In this document: positions 26,901 through 34,456 of the stretch, one piece after another
Position numbering within the stretch: the stretch's first letter is position 1
Layout: each line of letters opens with the position of its first letter
Assembly: GCF_003148685.1 (NCBI RefSeq)
Contig: NZ_QGGR01000001.1
Coordinates: 248,001 to 312,000, forward strand
Length of the DNA stretch: 64,000 nucleotides
Reading direction: 5' to 3'
From: Actinoplanes xinjiangensis
Lineage (GTDB): Bacteria > Actinomycetota > Actinomycetes > Mycobacteriales > Micromonosporaceae
The notes under the pieces: generated by a model
Seen by the model: the letters and a program-made list of their open reading frames with translations, nothing else
The model's database searches: none
Told to the model about the DNA's origin: nothing
Program-made: the position numbers and the translations under genes

Positions 26901-29900
26901 CGGTCGCGCGGCTCGTCCCCGGTCAGCGCGGCGGAGCGGAGACGCCCACTGAGTCGACCGTGGATCCCAATGGTCGGGACGGAACTGGTTCCGGCGCCGG
27001 CCGCGGCACGGGTGCGGAGTCGGTTCAGAATCCGGGTATCGGGAACGAGCAGGGGCCCAGTGCACCGGGTGAGAATGCGGACGGTGGACCTCGGGTGGTT
27101 CGGCGGGCTGAGCCTCCCGTACCGCCGAGGGTTGTCAACACGGCCACCCCGCCGCCCGCACCCCGCGTGATCAAGGCTGACCCGCCGGTGACGCCGCGTG
27201 TCGTCGCCGCACCGGCGCCGGTTGCGCCGGCACGGGTGATCGGTCCGAACGGACCGCAACCGGGCGGCGAATCGGCACGCCCGGACGGGACTGCGGCCCC
27301 GACAAGCGGCGCGGGCGCCGACGCGTCGTCCGGGAACGGCATGGCCGGTGGCGTTCCCGGCGCCCCTGGCACAGAGGGCGGCCGGCCGTTCGGTCGTGAC
27401 AGCGCCATGGCGGCACCCCCCGCGGGTGTCCCGGTGGCGGCACCCGGACAGCACGCTGCCGGCTCGGGGTCCGGCCAGGGCGTTCCCGGCCAGATGCCCG
27501 GCCAGGGCATGCCCGGGACGGTGCCTGGGCAGGGCGCGGCACCTGGATACGGGAATGTGGATCCGGCGGCCGGTTCCGCCGATGCCCGATGGGGTGGGCC
27601 CGGCGGACGTCCCGATGTCACCGGCGGCTTCGACCGGCCGACCACACTCGACGACAATCGATGGGGCGGAACCGGCGGACGCCCCGACGTCACGGGCGGC
27701 TTCGACCGGCCTGCCACTGCCGAAGACAACCGATGGGGCGGAACCGGCGGACGCCCGGATGCGACCGGCGGCTTCAACCGACCCACCGCCCCCGGCGACA
27801 CACCATGGGGCGGAACCGGCGGACGACCCGACGCCACCGGCGGCTTCGACCGACCCACCGCCCCGGGCGACACACGATGGGGCGGAACCGGCGGACGACC
27901 CGACGCCACCGGCGGCTTCGACCGGCCTGCCACTGCCGAAGACAACCGATGGGGCGGAACAGGCGGACGCCCGGATGCGACCGGCGGCTTCGACCGACCC
28001 ACCGCCCCCGGCGACACACGATGGGGCGGAACCGGCGGACGACCCGACGCCACCGGCGGCTTCGACCGACCCACCGCCCCCGGCGACACACGATGGGGCG
28101 GAACCGGCGGACGACCCGATGTGACCGGGGGCTTTGAGCGTTCGGATGTTCCGCAGCAGCGGGCGCGGCGAACGCCTCGGACCGCACACGTGTTCCTCTC
28201 CGAAGGGGACGGGCCGTGGGCCATGGTCGCGGACGGGGCTCAGCCGGCTCCCGGTGCTCCGCCGGTCTCGCCGTCCGCTCCCGGGGACGTCACCGTGGGG
28301 ACGGCCGGTCAGGCCACGCCTGGCTCGGCATGGCCGCCGGCGGTCCGGCCGCAGACGGCTGGGGGCGATGCCGGTCACCTCGGGAACCCGGTTCAGGGTG
28401 GGAACCCGGCCCCGGCCGGTCATCCGTCGGCTGTGGCGGCCTGGCCGCCCGCGACCCGGACCGCTCCGGATGGGCAGGTTGCCGGGGCCCCCTCGGCCAC
28501 GCCGCAGTCCGGGCCCGGCGCCCCGCATCCCGCTACCGGCGGCCCGCATCCCGCTGCCGGTCAGCCGCAGCCGAATGCGGGTCTGCCGCCGTCAGCTGCC
28601 GGTCTTCCGTATCCCGGTGCTGATCTCGCGCATCCCGGTGGCGGTCTTCCGCATCCCGGTGCCGGTCTTCCGCAATCCGCACCCAGGGTTTCGCAGCCTG
28701 CACCCGGTTCGCCGGAGGCTGCCCGGCTCTCGGGGCCGGGACAGGCACCGGCCGTCCAGCCGACTGGTCAGCCGCAGGGGACGGGTCCCGCTCGGCCCGG
28801 CGATCAACGGCAGGGATTCGCGGGTTCGGACGAGGTCACCCGGAACGGCGGCCCGCAAGCGGGTGGGGCATGGAACGGGCAGGCGGCCGATGGTGTCGTT
28901 CCCCGTTCGGCGCCGCCCGCCGGCCCGCAGCCGGCTCCCGCGAACGGGTGGAACAGCACCACGCCGCGATCGGCGCCGCCTGCGCAGAATCCCGGTGGCA
29001 TGGGGTCCTCGTGGAACGGCTTCGGGCAACAAGGGGCCGCCGGAACCGGTGGGGCACCCCTGCCGGGCGGCGCGTGGGACGGGGCACCGGCAGGACAGGC
29101 GCCCGGCGGCAGTGCGCCGCGGTCGGCTCCGCCCGCCACCGGCACTGACGGTGCGCACGGAGTCGGCACGGACTCGCGGAACGGTTTCGGCACGCAGCAA
29201 ACCCCCGGCGGGCGCAACACCGCCCCGGCACCGGACGGACGGCAGCCGGGTGGTCCGGCCGCGCCGGCACCCGCCTCCGTGCCGAACGGACAGCGACCCG
29301 GAACCCCGGTGTCACCGGCGGCCTCCGGATGGAACGCGGTCACACCGGGCGCACCGGCACCAGCCTCCGCGCCCGACGGACAGCGGCCGGAAGCCCCGGT
29401 CTCACCGGCGACCTCCGGATGGAACGCGGCCACACCGGGCTCCACGCCGGACGGGCAGCGGCCGGGGACTCCGGTGTCACCGGCGGCCGCCGGATGGAAC
29501 GCGGCCACACCCGTCTCGCCGGCACCCGCTTCCGACGGGCAGCGGCGGGGGGCTCCGGTGTCGCCGGCGGCGGGCTCCGGATGGGACGCGGCCACGCCGG
29601 TCTCACCGGCACCCGTCTCCGCCTCTGCGGCCGACGGGCGCCGGACGGAGGCTCCGGTCTCCCCCGCACCCGACGGGCAGCGGCTCGGGACTCCGGCGGC
29701 GGGCTCCGGATGGGACGGGGTCTCGCCGGCGCCGGTGTCCGCGGGTGAGAGCGGTCAGACCCTGCAGAACGGGACCACGCCGGTCTCCGGGGCGCCCGCG
29801 GTGGCGACGCCGGGCGACGGATGGCAGGCGGCCACCGGTGCGCGGCCCACGGTGGCGCTGCCGCAGCCCGGCGTGCGGCCGGGATCAGGGGCGCCGAGCG

Positions 29901-31486
29901 GGGCCGGGCGGGAGAAGATCGGGTTCCCGCTGAGCCGGCCGGGGCAGGCTGAGGTGGACCGGCCGTACATGGATGCGGACGGGTCTCTGCACAACCTGCG
30001 GCCGATCGGGCGTTTGGAGACGTCGGGGCCGGACACCGAGCCGCGGCGGTACGCGGACACGGCGTTCGGTGGCGGATGGTTCGTCTCGAAGGCCGGTGCG
30101 AAGCCCGCCGGGGACCGTGCGGCTGCGGGCACGGGGCCGGACGGTGCCGAGGCTACGGTGACGGGCCCCGCTGCGGGAACCGGAACGGGCTCGGCTGCGG
30201 ACACGGGGACGGGCTCGGCTGCGGGCGCCGACGGCGGGGATACCGCGGGATCACCGGACGGCACGGTCACGAGCGGTACGCACGCGGCCGCGGAACCAGG
30301 TGTGGGCGCCGACGGCGGGTTCGGAACGACGACGGGATCCGAGGGCGGCACCACGGGCAGCGCCGGACGGCACGCCTCAAAGGCCGACACCGACGTGGCC
30401 CCGTCGCACGGCGGCACCGGCACGGACGGGACCGGCAGCGGTAGCCCGGCCGACGGCAGGGGAACCGCCGACGGGACCGGCAACGAGACCAGCGACCGTA
30501 GCGGAACCGGCAACGGCAACGAGACCGGCGACGGGAACGGACCCGGTGACGGCAATGCGACTGGCGACGCGAACGGGACTGGCCAGGGCCCCGAGACCGC
30601 CAACGGCAACGGGGTCGGCGACGGCGGGGAGAACGGCAGCGGAACGAGAACCGCCGGGGAGGCCCGGCACCAGGCGCCGGACGCCGGACAGCGGAGCGCC
30701 GAGTGGGCCGGAAACGGCGCGGCGAAGGCCGGTGGGGCCGGGAGACCGGCACCGGCCGCCGTGCCGATAGGGCCCGAGTTGGCGCCGCATCTGCCGTTGA
30801 CGGCGGCCGAACTGTCGGCGATCCGGTGGCGGCTGGACGGGGCCACCCTGCGGGAGGTGGTCGACAACCGGGACGCTCTGCGGGCGCTCGGCGAGCGGCT
30901 CGACGGGCCGCTCACCGACGAGGCGGACAACATCGTCAAGGCGGGGCTGCTGAGCGTACGCGCGGAGGTGTACCGCCTCCTCGGGGAGCTGGGTATGGCC
31001 GCCGCGGCGAGCCGGCTGGCGCTGGCGCACGCCGAGTCGGCGCACGACCTCCAGTCGATGGTGATCGCGCAGGCGGAGCTGGCGCACGTGCTGCGGCTGC
31101 GGGGTGACTACATGGAGGCGGACCGGCTGTTCCAGAAGGCCGTCGAGGCGGAGGTGTCGCCGGCGGTGCGCAGTGTCGTGCACGAGAACGCCGGGCGTAG
31201 CTGCTTCGACCAGGGGCGGCACATGGAGGCGCTGGACCACTTCGCGCGGGCGATCCGGCTGGGTGCCGCGGAGGACACCGATCTGGTGGAGCGCATCGGC
31301 GTGTGCCTGGAGGCCGTCTACATCCATGTGCTGCGGGACGGCTGGGGTCCGTACCCCCGCAGGTCTCCGGAGATCCTGACCCCGCTGGGCGGGAGGCCGG
31401 CCGCCGACGGTGACCAGGGGCCGGTGGTGGCCGACGCGTTCACGGAGACGACGGCGGAGCAGCCCGTGGTGCGGCCGCAGCGGTAG
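23957..31486 (+). CDS. Giant low-complexity protein with C-terminal TPR-like domain (2509 aa)
   Basis: ATG 23957 begins an acidic, aromatic segment (MSFEDDEYWADEYDEYSFM); a longer frame to 23840 adds only spacer-like residues. Then come an Arg/Asp-rich repeat region (about residues 115-455), acidic Trp motifs (ADEMWDDD, ADEYWEEP, AGEVWEDD), Gly/Thr/Ser repeats, QGQGEW repeats, eight 24-residue WGGTGGRPD units (1212 to about 1395), Pro/Ala repeats, a more ordered block with KIGFPLSRPG and YMDADGSLHNLRPIG (about 1986-2040), and a Gly/Thr stretch. The last ~235 residues (from 2274) are helical and TPR-like: LLSVRAEVYRLLGELGMAAA, AQAELAHVLRLRGDYMEADR, HMEALDHFARAIRLG. There is no signal peptide or membrane span, so it is probably a cytoplasmic, mostly disordered scaffold. 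Its stop lies 3 nt from that of a converging diguanylate cyclase gene. Function unknown. Confidence 0.8.
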   Translation: MSFEDDEYWADEYDEYSFMPSSAVKQEKHYSKRTAPDPVMPTRRRGGEADDGTVRQKAAFDAERPSWLDDPDFEPIDTSVDNLVGDDFADVDFNRPELGVDFDKPDFPIVDPAARPELRRGSADRRRGGDNRYEGTTDPRRDDDRGYGPSPRYRDEAPGRRDERGDRRDGGDGRVDDLGRRDRGRDERRDAGPARRDEVDGRWDDRDRRGAGRDTRGELRDPRGLHEARDPRDPRDPRDLREPRGVRDGRELLEPADPRGVRDPRAGRDAGDLREPADARDVREPRDGRDPRDSRGLRDPREPRVDPRDPLGDLRDPRDSRGDVRDAREPRGDVRDPGGVRDGRDRRGGALDPRGGALDPRGGPLDPRADVRDTRGDIRDARGDVRDTRGDILDPRSDLRDARDQRGDLRGPRDDGRGARDDLRAAPGAGRDGRDPMVAGDDRRDPRDERRSRAHRAMEIRADEMWDDDGRIEPEDDRPAVGRTIELGADEYWEEPSRSRDGDDRRRPARPGGERARAGEVWEDDDFGPIRPPGGRRSRRDEDVRQSGPIRRDDHVVTGRAQVPVPGSERADSPVGDESYDRYRPEGDPRLEGDPRRENDPRLVGDPRRESDPRLVGDPRREADLRRDTALPAAADSRTPAEPGTGDQAEHRPTAAGAWADDFTVLSGDATASRPERDVAAGDDPRRSDPASTGDDVQAGGLPGRVEPADGRAVPRQAEAGSGSAAERPGTTAPLPGTTAGNGSTGMAAPHPETGRGSAGTPAPQSGTTTGQTGRGSAGDHSGTAAVHPGTTTGRGSAADHSGTAAPHPGTATGRGSAADRPGTAAPHPETGRGSAGTPATTGQTGRGSAGTAGPERSGPPVVGRDLGEYRTGGSATAPVGHESESGAQQGQGEWLAQAQGQGDWPAQAQGQGEWPAQAQGAASGWGGSSGPVDRGVPGPAMAPGATGQPSSGPGDADGTGRDSSGKADKKGSERRGGWRSAVARLVPGQRGGAETPTESTVDPNGRDGTGSGAGRGTGAESVQNPGIGNEQGPSAPGENADGGPRVVRRAEPPVPPRVVNTATPPPAPRVIKADPPVTPRVVAAPAPVAPARVIGPNGPQPGGESARPDGTAAPTSGAGADASSGNGMAGGVPGAPGTEGGRPFGRDSAMAAPPAGVPVAAPGQHAAGSGSGQGVPGQMPGQGMPGTVPGQGAAPGYGNVDPAAGSADARWGGPGGRPDVTGGFDRPTTLDDNRWGGTGGRPDVTGGFDRPATAEDNRWGGTGGRPDATGGFNRPTAPGDTPWGGTGGRPDATGGFDRPTAPGDTRWGGTGGRPDATGGFDRPATAEDNRWGGTGGRPDATGGFDRPTAPGDTRWGGTGGRPDATGGFDRPTAPGDTRWGGTGGRPDVTGGFERSDVPQQRARRTPRTAHVFLSEGDGPWAMVADGAQPAPGAPPVSPSAPGDVTVGTAGQATPGSAWPPAVRPQTAGGDAGHLGNPVQGGNPAPAGHPSAVAAWPPATRTAPDGQVAGAPSATPQSGPGAPHPATGGPHPAAGQPQPNAGLPPSAAGLPYPGADLAHPGGGLPHPGAGLPQSAPRVSQPAPGSPEAARLSGPGQAPAVQPTGQPQGTGPARPGDQRQGFAGSDEVTRNGGPQAGGAWNGQAADGVVPRSAPPAGPQPAPANGWNSTTPRSAPPAQNPGGMGSSWNGFGQQGAAGTGGAPLPGGAWDGAPAGQAPGGSAPRSAPPATGTDGAHGVGTDSRNGFGTQQTPGGRNTAPAPDGRQPGGPAAPAPASVPNGQRPGTPVSPAASGWNAVTPGAPAPASAPDGQRPEAPVSPATSGWNAATPGSTPDGQRPGTPVSPAAAGWNAATPVSPAPASDGQRRGAPVSPAAGSGWDAATPVSPAPVSASAADGRRTEAPVSPAPDGQRLGTPAAGSGWDGVSPAPVSAGESGQTLQNGTTPVSGAPAVATPGDGWQAATGARPTVALPQPGVRPGSGAPSGAGREKIGFPLSRPGQAEVDRPYMDADGSLHNLRPIGRLETSGPDTEPRRYADTAFGGGWFVSKAGAKPAGDRAAAGTGPDGAEATVTGPAAGTGTGSAADTGTGSAAGADGGDTAGSPDGTVTSGTHAAAEPGVGADGGFGTTTGSEGGTTGSAGRHASKADTDVAPSHGGTGTDGTGSGSPADGRGTADGTGNETSDRSGTGNGNETGDGNGPGDGNATGDANGTGQGPETANGNGVGDGGENGSGTRTAGEARHQAPDAGQRSAEWAGNGAAKAGGAGRPAPAAVPIGPELAPHLPLTAAELSAIRWRLDGATLREVVDNRDALRALGERLDGPLTDEADNIVKAGLLSVRAEVYRLLGELGMAAAASRLALAHAESAHDLQSMVIAQAELAHVLRLRGDYMEADRLFQKAVEAEVSPAVRSVVHENAGRSCFDQGRHMEALDHFARAIRLGAAEDTDLVERIGVCLEAVYIHVLRDGWGPYPRRSPEILTPLGGRPAADGDQGPVVADAFTETTAEQPVVRPQR
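24601..25290 (+). repeat. Arg/Asp mixed-charge coding repeat
   Basis: Within the giant gene this stretch encodes dozens of short units built on R-D-P-R/G-D-L/V-R and R-E-P-R-G (for example RDPRDPRDPRDLREPRG). DNA-level units such as cgcgatccccgcga and gtgatgtccg recur with drift. The repetition leaves long open frames on both strands, which explains the large antisense frame overlapping this part. Confidence 0.85.
27590..28139 (+). repeat. 72-nt in-frame tandem repeat array (about 7.6 units)
   Basis: Trp codons recur exactly every 72 nt at 27590, 27662, 27734, 27806, 27878, 27950, 28022 and 28094. Each unit encodes 24 residues of the form WGGTGGRPDATGGFDRP plus a variable 7-residue end (TAPGDTR, ATAEDNR or TTLDDNR). 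Several units are nearly identical in DNA, so the array has probably expanded or been homogenised recently. Confidence 0.95.
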
Positions 31487-31489
31487 CGG

Positions 31490-32521
31490 TCAGGCGGTGG
31501 CGGGGAGCGGGCCGGCCGGCTGGGCCATCATGCTGCGCCCGCGGCCGCCCTCCTTCGCCCGGTAGAGGGCAGCGTCGGCGACCCTCTGGAGTTCGTCGGC
31601 GCCGACGGCGTGGTCGGGGACGACGGCGATGCCGATGCTGAGGCTCGGCGGGCCGGACGGCAGGCCGGTGGCGGCGGCGACGCGGGCGCGGGCGAGTTCG
31701 GTGAAACGGACGGCCGCGTAGGGGGCGGCCTGGAGGAGGACGGCGAACTCGTCGCCGCCGAGGCGGGCGACCATGTGCCGGCGGTCCTCGGCGGCGTCGC
31801 GGAGGGCGTCGGCGACGGTACGCAGGGCGAGGTCCCCGACCGCATGTCCCCAGGTGTCGTTGATCCTCTTGAAGTGGTCGACGTCGATCATGACGAGGGC
31901 GAGCGGATCGTCGGGGCCGGCGACGGCGACGGCGTGGCTGATCTCGGCGTCGAAGGCGCGGCGGTTCGCGGCGCCGGTGAGGGAGTCGGAGGTGGCCTGG
32001 GCCTCCAGGACGCCGCGCAGCCGGTCGTTGCGTTCGCGTAGGCCGACGACGACGACGGCGGTCATCGACATGGCCACGGTGATCGCGATCCAGTCGAGGA
32101 GTGCCTGGCCACCCTCCTGGAACTGGAACGCGGTGAGGGCGTGCCCGGCGGAGATCTGCACGACGGTGAGGGTGATGATCCGGCGGTTGAGGAACATCGC
32201 GGCATAGAGCAGCGGCCACAGGTAGAACAGCTGGGGTCCCAGGGTGGCGTCCCGGGTGGCGACGTTGAGCGCCGAGATCACGCCCGCGCCGAGGAACGGC
32301 ATGAGCGGCCAGAACAGCCGGGGCATGGTCTCCGGGCGGCGCAGGCAGATCAGGCCGACGATGAAGAGCACGATCGATGTGAGGGCGAGGGCGACGACTT
32401 CGGGCAGCGGGTTGCCGAGCTTCATCAGGACGCCGGTGACGAAGTTGTAGGGTCCGGCGGCCAGCATCAGGTAGGCGACGGCACGGGCGGCGCCGTGCAT
32501 GTCGCGCAACTGATGGGCCAA
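31490..32521 (-). CDS. Membrane-bound diguanylate cyclase (GGDEF protein, 343 aa)
   Basis: Five to six hydrophobic segments fill residues 12-165 (for example VALALTSIVLFIVGLICL and WIAITVAMSMTAVVVVGL), followed by a GGDEF domain (about 175-335). The domain has DSLTGAANRRAFD at its start, the metal-binding MIDVDHFKRINDTWGH, the intact active site RLGGDEFAVLL and LSIGIAVVP. The product-inhibition RxxD site five residues before GGDEF is missing (the region reads EDRRHMVARL). It should make cyclic di-GMP from GTP in response to a membrane signal. It converges on the giant gene with a 3-nt gap; no partner gene is adjacent. Confidence 0.9.
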   Translation of the reverse strand: MAHQLRDMHGAARAVAYLMLAAGPYNFVTGVLMKLGNPLPEVVALALTSIVLFIVGLICLRRPETMPRLFWPLMPFLGAGVISALNVATRDATLGPQLFYLWPLLYAAMFLNRRIITLTVVQISAGHALTAFQFQEGGQALLDWIAITVAMSMTAVVVVGLRERNDRLRGVLEAQATSDSLTGAANRRAFDAEISHAVAVAGPDDPLALVMIDVDHFKRINDTWGHAVGDLALRTVADALRDAAEDRRHMVARLGGDEFAVLLQAAPYAAVRFTELARARVAAATGLPSGPPSLSIGIAVVPDHAVGADELQRVADAALYRAKEGGRGRSMMAQPAGPLPATA

Positions 32522-32607
32522 GGCGTTCTCCTCCGGGTCCGGTCCGAAACCATCATTCGGTTCCGGGGGGCGTCACCTGAGGCGTTGCCCGATGGCCCGG
32601 CGGGGAC

Positions 32608-33792
32608 TTATTCGGTACGCAGCGCGACCACCGGATCGAGCCGGCCGGCCCGCTGTGCCGGAACCACACCGAAGACGATGCCGACGGCCGCGGACACCCC
32701 GAACGCGAGTGCCATCGACCACCAGGTGAGGGCCGCCGGGACCGGGCTGAGCCGGTCGACGAGCAGCGCCGTGGCGCCGCCGAGGAGCATGCCGAGAATG
32801 CCGCCGGTGGTGGTGAGCAGCACCGCCTCGAGAAGGAACTGGATGCCGATGTCGCGGGGCCGGGCGCCGACCGCCTTGCGCAGACCGATCTCCCTGGTCC
32901 GTTCGCGGACCGAGACGAGCATGATGTTGGAGACGCCGACGCCGCCGACGAGCAGGCTGATCCCGGCGATCGCGGCGAGGACGCCGGTGAGCACGCCGAG
33001 GATGTCGCCGAGTACGCCGAGGATCTGTTCCTGGGTGACCGCGGAGAAGTCGGTGTCCGGGTGGCGTTCGGTCAGGGCGGCGACGACGGCGGCGGAGAGT
33101 TCGCCGATCCGCTCGCGGTCGGGGGCGCGGATGGCGAGGCCGTCGATGCGCTCGGTGCCGAGCAGGCGCTGGGCGGCGGTGACCGGAACGTGGACCTCGC
33201 CGTCCCGGTCGACGCCGAGGCTCTGCCCGAGCGGTTCGAAGACGCCGATCACCCGGAACCGCACGCCGCCGATGGTGACCTGCCGGCCGACCGGATCACG
33301 ATCGGCGAACAGGTCACGGGCCAGGCCGGCGCCGAGGACCGCGACCCGGCGGCCGGTGCTGACGTCGGTCCTGGTCAGGTAGGTGCCCCGGTCGAGGCGG
33401 CGGACGAAGACGGTCGGCGTGGTCTCCAGGACGCCCTGCATGCTGGCGAACCCGCTGCGCGACCCGGCGCGCACGGTCTCGCCGGAGGCGATGGTGACGG
33501 CGACCCGGCTGCGGTCCCCGACGACCCGGTTGATCACCTCGATGTCGTCGAGGGTGAGCGGCGAGGAGGTGGGCGCCGAACCGGCCTGGAGACGCCCGGG
33601 GACGACCAGCAGCAGGTTGGAGCCGAGGCCCTCGACCTGGTTCTCGATCTGCTGTTTGGTGCCGGTGCCGATGGCGACGAGGGCGACGACCGCGGCCACG
33701 CCGATGATCACGCCGAGCATGGTGAGCATGCTGCGCAGCCGGTTGGCGCGCAGCGCGTCGAGGGCGACCCGCCAGGCCTCAGCGAGTCTCAC
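32608..33792 (-). CDS. MacB-type ABC transporter permease (FtsX family, 394 aa)
   Basis: The layout is the MacB/FtsX one: a first membrane span (residues 18-42: RSMLTMLGVIIGVAAVVALVA), a large external MacB_PCD domain (about 45-260), and three C-terminal spans with VGGVGVSNIMLVSVRERTRE and GLRKAVGARPRDIGIQFL. The ATPase domain is on a separate protein encoded immediately upstream; the two genes overlap by 14 nt. Translation starts with GTG. With the ATPase and the adaptor it forms a three-part exporter for peptides, antibiotics or lipoproteins; the cargo is unknown. Confidence 0.9.
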   Translation of the reverse strand: MRLAEAWRVALDALRANRLRSMLTMLGVIIGVAAVVALVAIGTGTKQQIENQVEGLGSNLLLVVPGRLQAGSAPTSSPLTLDDIEVINRVVGDRSRVAVTIASGETVRAGSRSGFASMQGVLETTPTVFVRRLDRGTYLTRTDVSTGRRVAVLGAGLARDLFADRDPVGRQVTIGGVRFRVIGVFEPLGQSLGVDRDGEVHVPVTAAQRLLGTERIDGLAIRAPDRERIGELSAAVVAALTERHPDTDFSAVTQEQILGVLGDILGVLTGVLAAIAGISLLVGGVGVSNIMLVSVRERTREIGLRKAVGARPRDIGIQFLLEAVLLTTTGGILGMLLGGATALLVDRLSPVPAALTWWSMALAFGVSAAVGIVFGVVPAQRAGRLDPVVALRTE

Positions 33793-34456
33793 TGATCAGC
33801 CCGTCCTTCATCACGATCTGCCGGCGGGCGCGGGCGGCGACGTCCCGGTCGTGGGTGACCAGGACGACCGCGACGCCGTCGTCGACGAGCGATTCGAGCA
33901 GGGCGAGCACCGACTGGCCGGTGGCCGAGTCGAGGTTGCCGGTCGGCTCGTCGGCCAGCAGCACGGACGGGCCGGTCACCAGGGCGCGGGCGATCGCGAC
34001 GCGTTGCTGCTCGCCGCCGGACATCTGGTTGGGGCGGTGCGTGATCCGGTGGGCGAGACCGACCCGTTCGAGCATCGCGGCGGCGCGTTCCCGGCGTTCC
34101 CGGCGGCCGGCACCGCGGTAGACCAGGGGCAGGCCGACGTTGTCCTGCGCGGTGGTCCGGGCGAGCAGGTGGAACGACTGGAAGACGAAGCCGATGGTGG
34201 TGTTGCGCAGCTCGGCCATCTCGTCGGGGCTGAGCGTGCTGACGTCCCGGCCGCCGATCAGCAGGGTGCCGCCGGTCGGGCGGTCGAGGCCGCCGAGCAG
34301 ATGCATGAGGGTCGACTTGCCGGAGCCGGAGGTGCCGACGATCGCCACGTAGTCGCCCGGCTCGACGGTCAGGGACACCCCGCGCAGCGCCTGCACCGAG
34401 ACTCCGTCCAGGTCGTACGTGCGGCTCACGTCGTCGGCGACGATCGCGGCGGTCAC
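33779..34456 (-). CDS. ABC transporter ATP-binding protein of the MacB/LolD type (225 aa)
   Basis: A single ABC domain with Walker A IVGTSGSGKSTLMHLLGG (about residues 35-52), Q-loop FVFQSFHLLAR, signature MSGGEQQRVAIARAL, Walker B VLLADEPTGNLDS and the switch His in VLVTHDRDVA. It energises the permease at 32608-33792. Its start overlaps the adaptor stop by 4 nt and its end overlaps the permease start by 14 nt, so the three subunits are translationally coupled. Confidence 0.93.
   Translation of the reverse strand: MTAAIVADDVSRTYDLDGVSVQALRGVSLTVEPGDYVAIVGTSGSGKSTLMHLLGGLDRPTGGTLLIGGRDVSTLSPDEMAELRNTTIGFVFQSFHLLARTTAQDNVGLPLVYRGAGRRERRERAAAMLERVGLAHRITHRPNQMSGGEQQRVAIARALVTGPSVLLADEPTGNLDSATGQSVLALLESLVDDGVAVVLVTHDRDVAARARRQIVMKDGLISETR

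Noticed and set aside
27590..28139. Regular direct repeats considered as a CRISPR array
   Set aside because: The units are directly adjacent 72-nt in-frame coding repeats without unique spacers, and no cas genes are present.
24404..28549. 1381-codon open frame on the minus strand inside the giant gene
   Set aside because: It arises from repeat units with GC-rich codons that leave the opposite strand free of stops. Its composition is Arg/Gly/Pro filler with no domain, while the plus frame has ordered ends and proper codon bias.
31490..32521. The GGDEF protein as the missing WspR of the chemosensory operon
   Set aside because: It has a membrane sensor instead of a receiver domain and lies about 7 kb away on the other strand.
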